This document shows, in pieces, positions 6,067 through 6,411 of a stretch of DNA of 6,411 nt. The position numbers and the translations under genes were made by a program. Under the pieces are notes generated by a model. The model did no database searches. It saw nothing but the letters and a program-made list of their open reading frames with translations, and was not told the DNA's origin. Position 1 is the first letter of the stretch, and each line of letters opens with the position of its first letter. The stretch is from Candidatus Bathyarchaeota archaeon (GTDB lineage: Archaea; Thermoproteota; Bathyarchaeia; RBG-16-48-13; GCA-020355125), in assembly GCA_030671165.1 (NCBI GenBank), contig DAOVAG010000050.1, positions 1 through 6,411 on the forward strand, in the 5' to 3' direction.

Positions 6067-6411
6067 GGTGGTATATCGAATATTATTGTTGATGTTAGGG
6101 GTGTTGTAGAGTGTTTTTGGGTTGGATGTTTTTTTTAGTTAACTTCGATTTCCACATACATACGCTTCGTCTGAATTAGATCAATATTATGTTCAGTATC
6201 GTGAGATAACGATCTATTTTTAACATTTTTTTTATCTTTATACTTATTTTACAATCAATCATTTTTTTTATAAACAAAGGAAATTTGCTTTGAAATGAAA
6301 GGTTTCTTCGTTGATTTATCTAATTCTTTAGTAATATTGACTAGATTTGTAGAATTCTAGTATTCTTATATTTTCTTAGTTTAATCTGACGAAACTTCTG
6401 TAAATATGTTT

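Larger units (their letters stand above)
6001..6411. other. Non-coding end region, 411 bases
   Basis: No convincing gene is seen on either strand. The galU promoter should lie in the first 80 bases. Bases 6061-6130 contain 24 G but only one C, and T8 tracts occur at 6129-6136, 6226-6233 and 6262-6269. The only small frame with a plausible start (6295-6360, 21 codons) is too short to support. The rest is plain AT-rich sequence running off the window. Confidence 0.5.

Noticed and set aside
6084..6175. Possible C/D box small RNA (TTGATGT ... CTGA)
   Set aside because: The C box deviates from RTGATGA, the D box is too far away, and no internal D'/C' pair is visible.
6295..6360. 21-codon plus-strand frame after AAAGGA
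   Set aside because: It is too short and in very AT-rich DNA; the upstream purines are not a clear ribosome site at suitable spacing.
1..6411. A hidden defence, mobile or secretion system spanning the window
   Set aside because: Identified genes are a transporter operon, a salvage enzyme and a nucleotidyltransferase in separate transcription units; no nuclease, transposase, integrase or repeat boundary was seen.

Overview
The window reads as a piece of an AT-rich archaeal genome. The evidence is indirect. Several starts have TATA-like boxes at about the spacing expected for leaderless or short-leader transcripts, and clear Shine-Dalgarno sites are scarce. Oligo-T tracts follow stop codons without strong hairpins. 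The phosphoribosyltransferase resembles the archaeal COG2236 type, with a conserved Pro-Trp motif after the core. The phylum cannot be fixed from the sequence; an Asgard-type archaeon is possible but unproven.

Layout. Positions 1-2397 (+) hold the 3' end of an energy-coupling factor (ECF) transporter operon: a first EcfA-type ATPase cut off by the window edge, a second EcfA ATPase, and the membrane coupling protein EcfT. The three genes overlap by 8 and 14 bases and are closed by a T9 tract. Together they form the shared energising module of an ECF vitamin or metal importer; the substrate-binding S component is not in the window. Positions 2573-3283 (-) encode an unrecognised protein with four predicted membrane segments, a charged cytosolic loop and a C-terminal, probably beta-rich domain. 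It is convergent to the ECF operon and divergent from a small orphan ORF (3455-3838, +). The spacer between the two divergent genes carries an 11-base imperfect dyad touching a TATA-like box.

Positions 3839-4298 are non-coding and contain a nearly perfect 30-base dyad and a smaller palindrome. A purine-type phosphoribosyltransferase with a C-terminal winged-helix-like extension follows (4299-4991, +). It is convergent to a GalU-family nucleotidyltransferase (5149-6000, -) that must start at TTG. The last 411 bases contain no convincing gene, but include a strongly G-rich, C-depleted tract ending in T8.

No functional system joins the genes: ECF uptake, purine salvage and nucleotide-sugar synthesis are separate housekeeping functions. 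No CRISPR array, tRNA, rRNA, transposase, integrase or recognisable defence gene was seen. The least explained items are the membrane protein, the orphan ORF, the winged-helix extension of the phosphoribosyltransferase and the two intergenic dyads.
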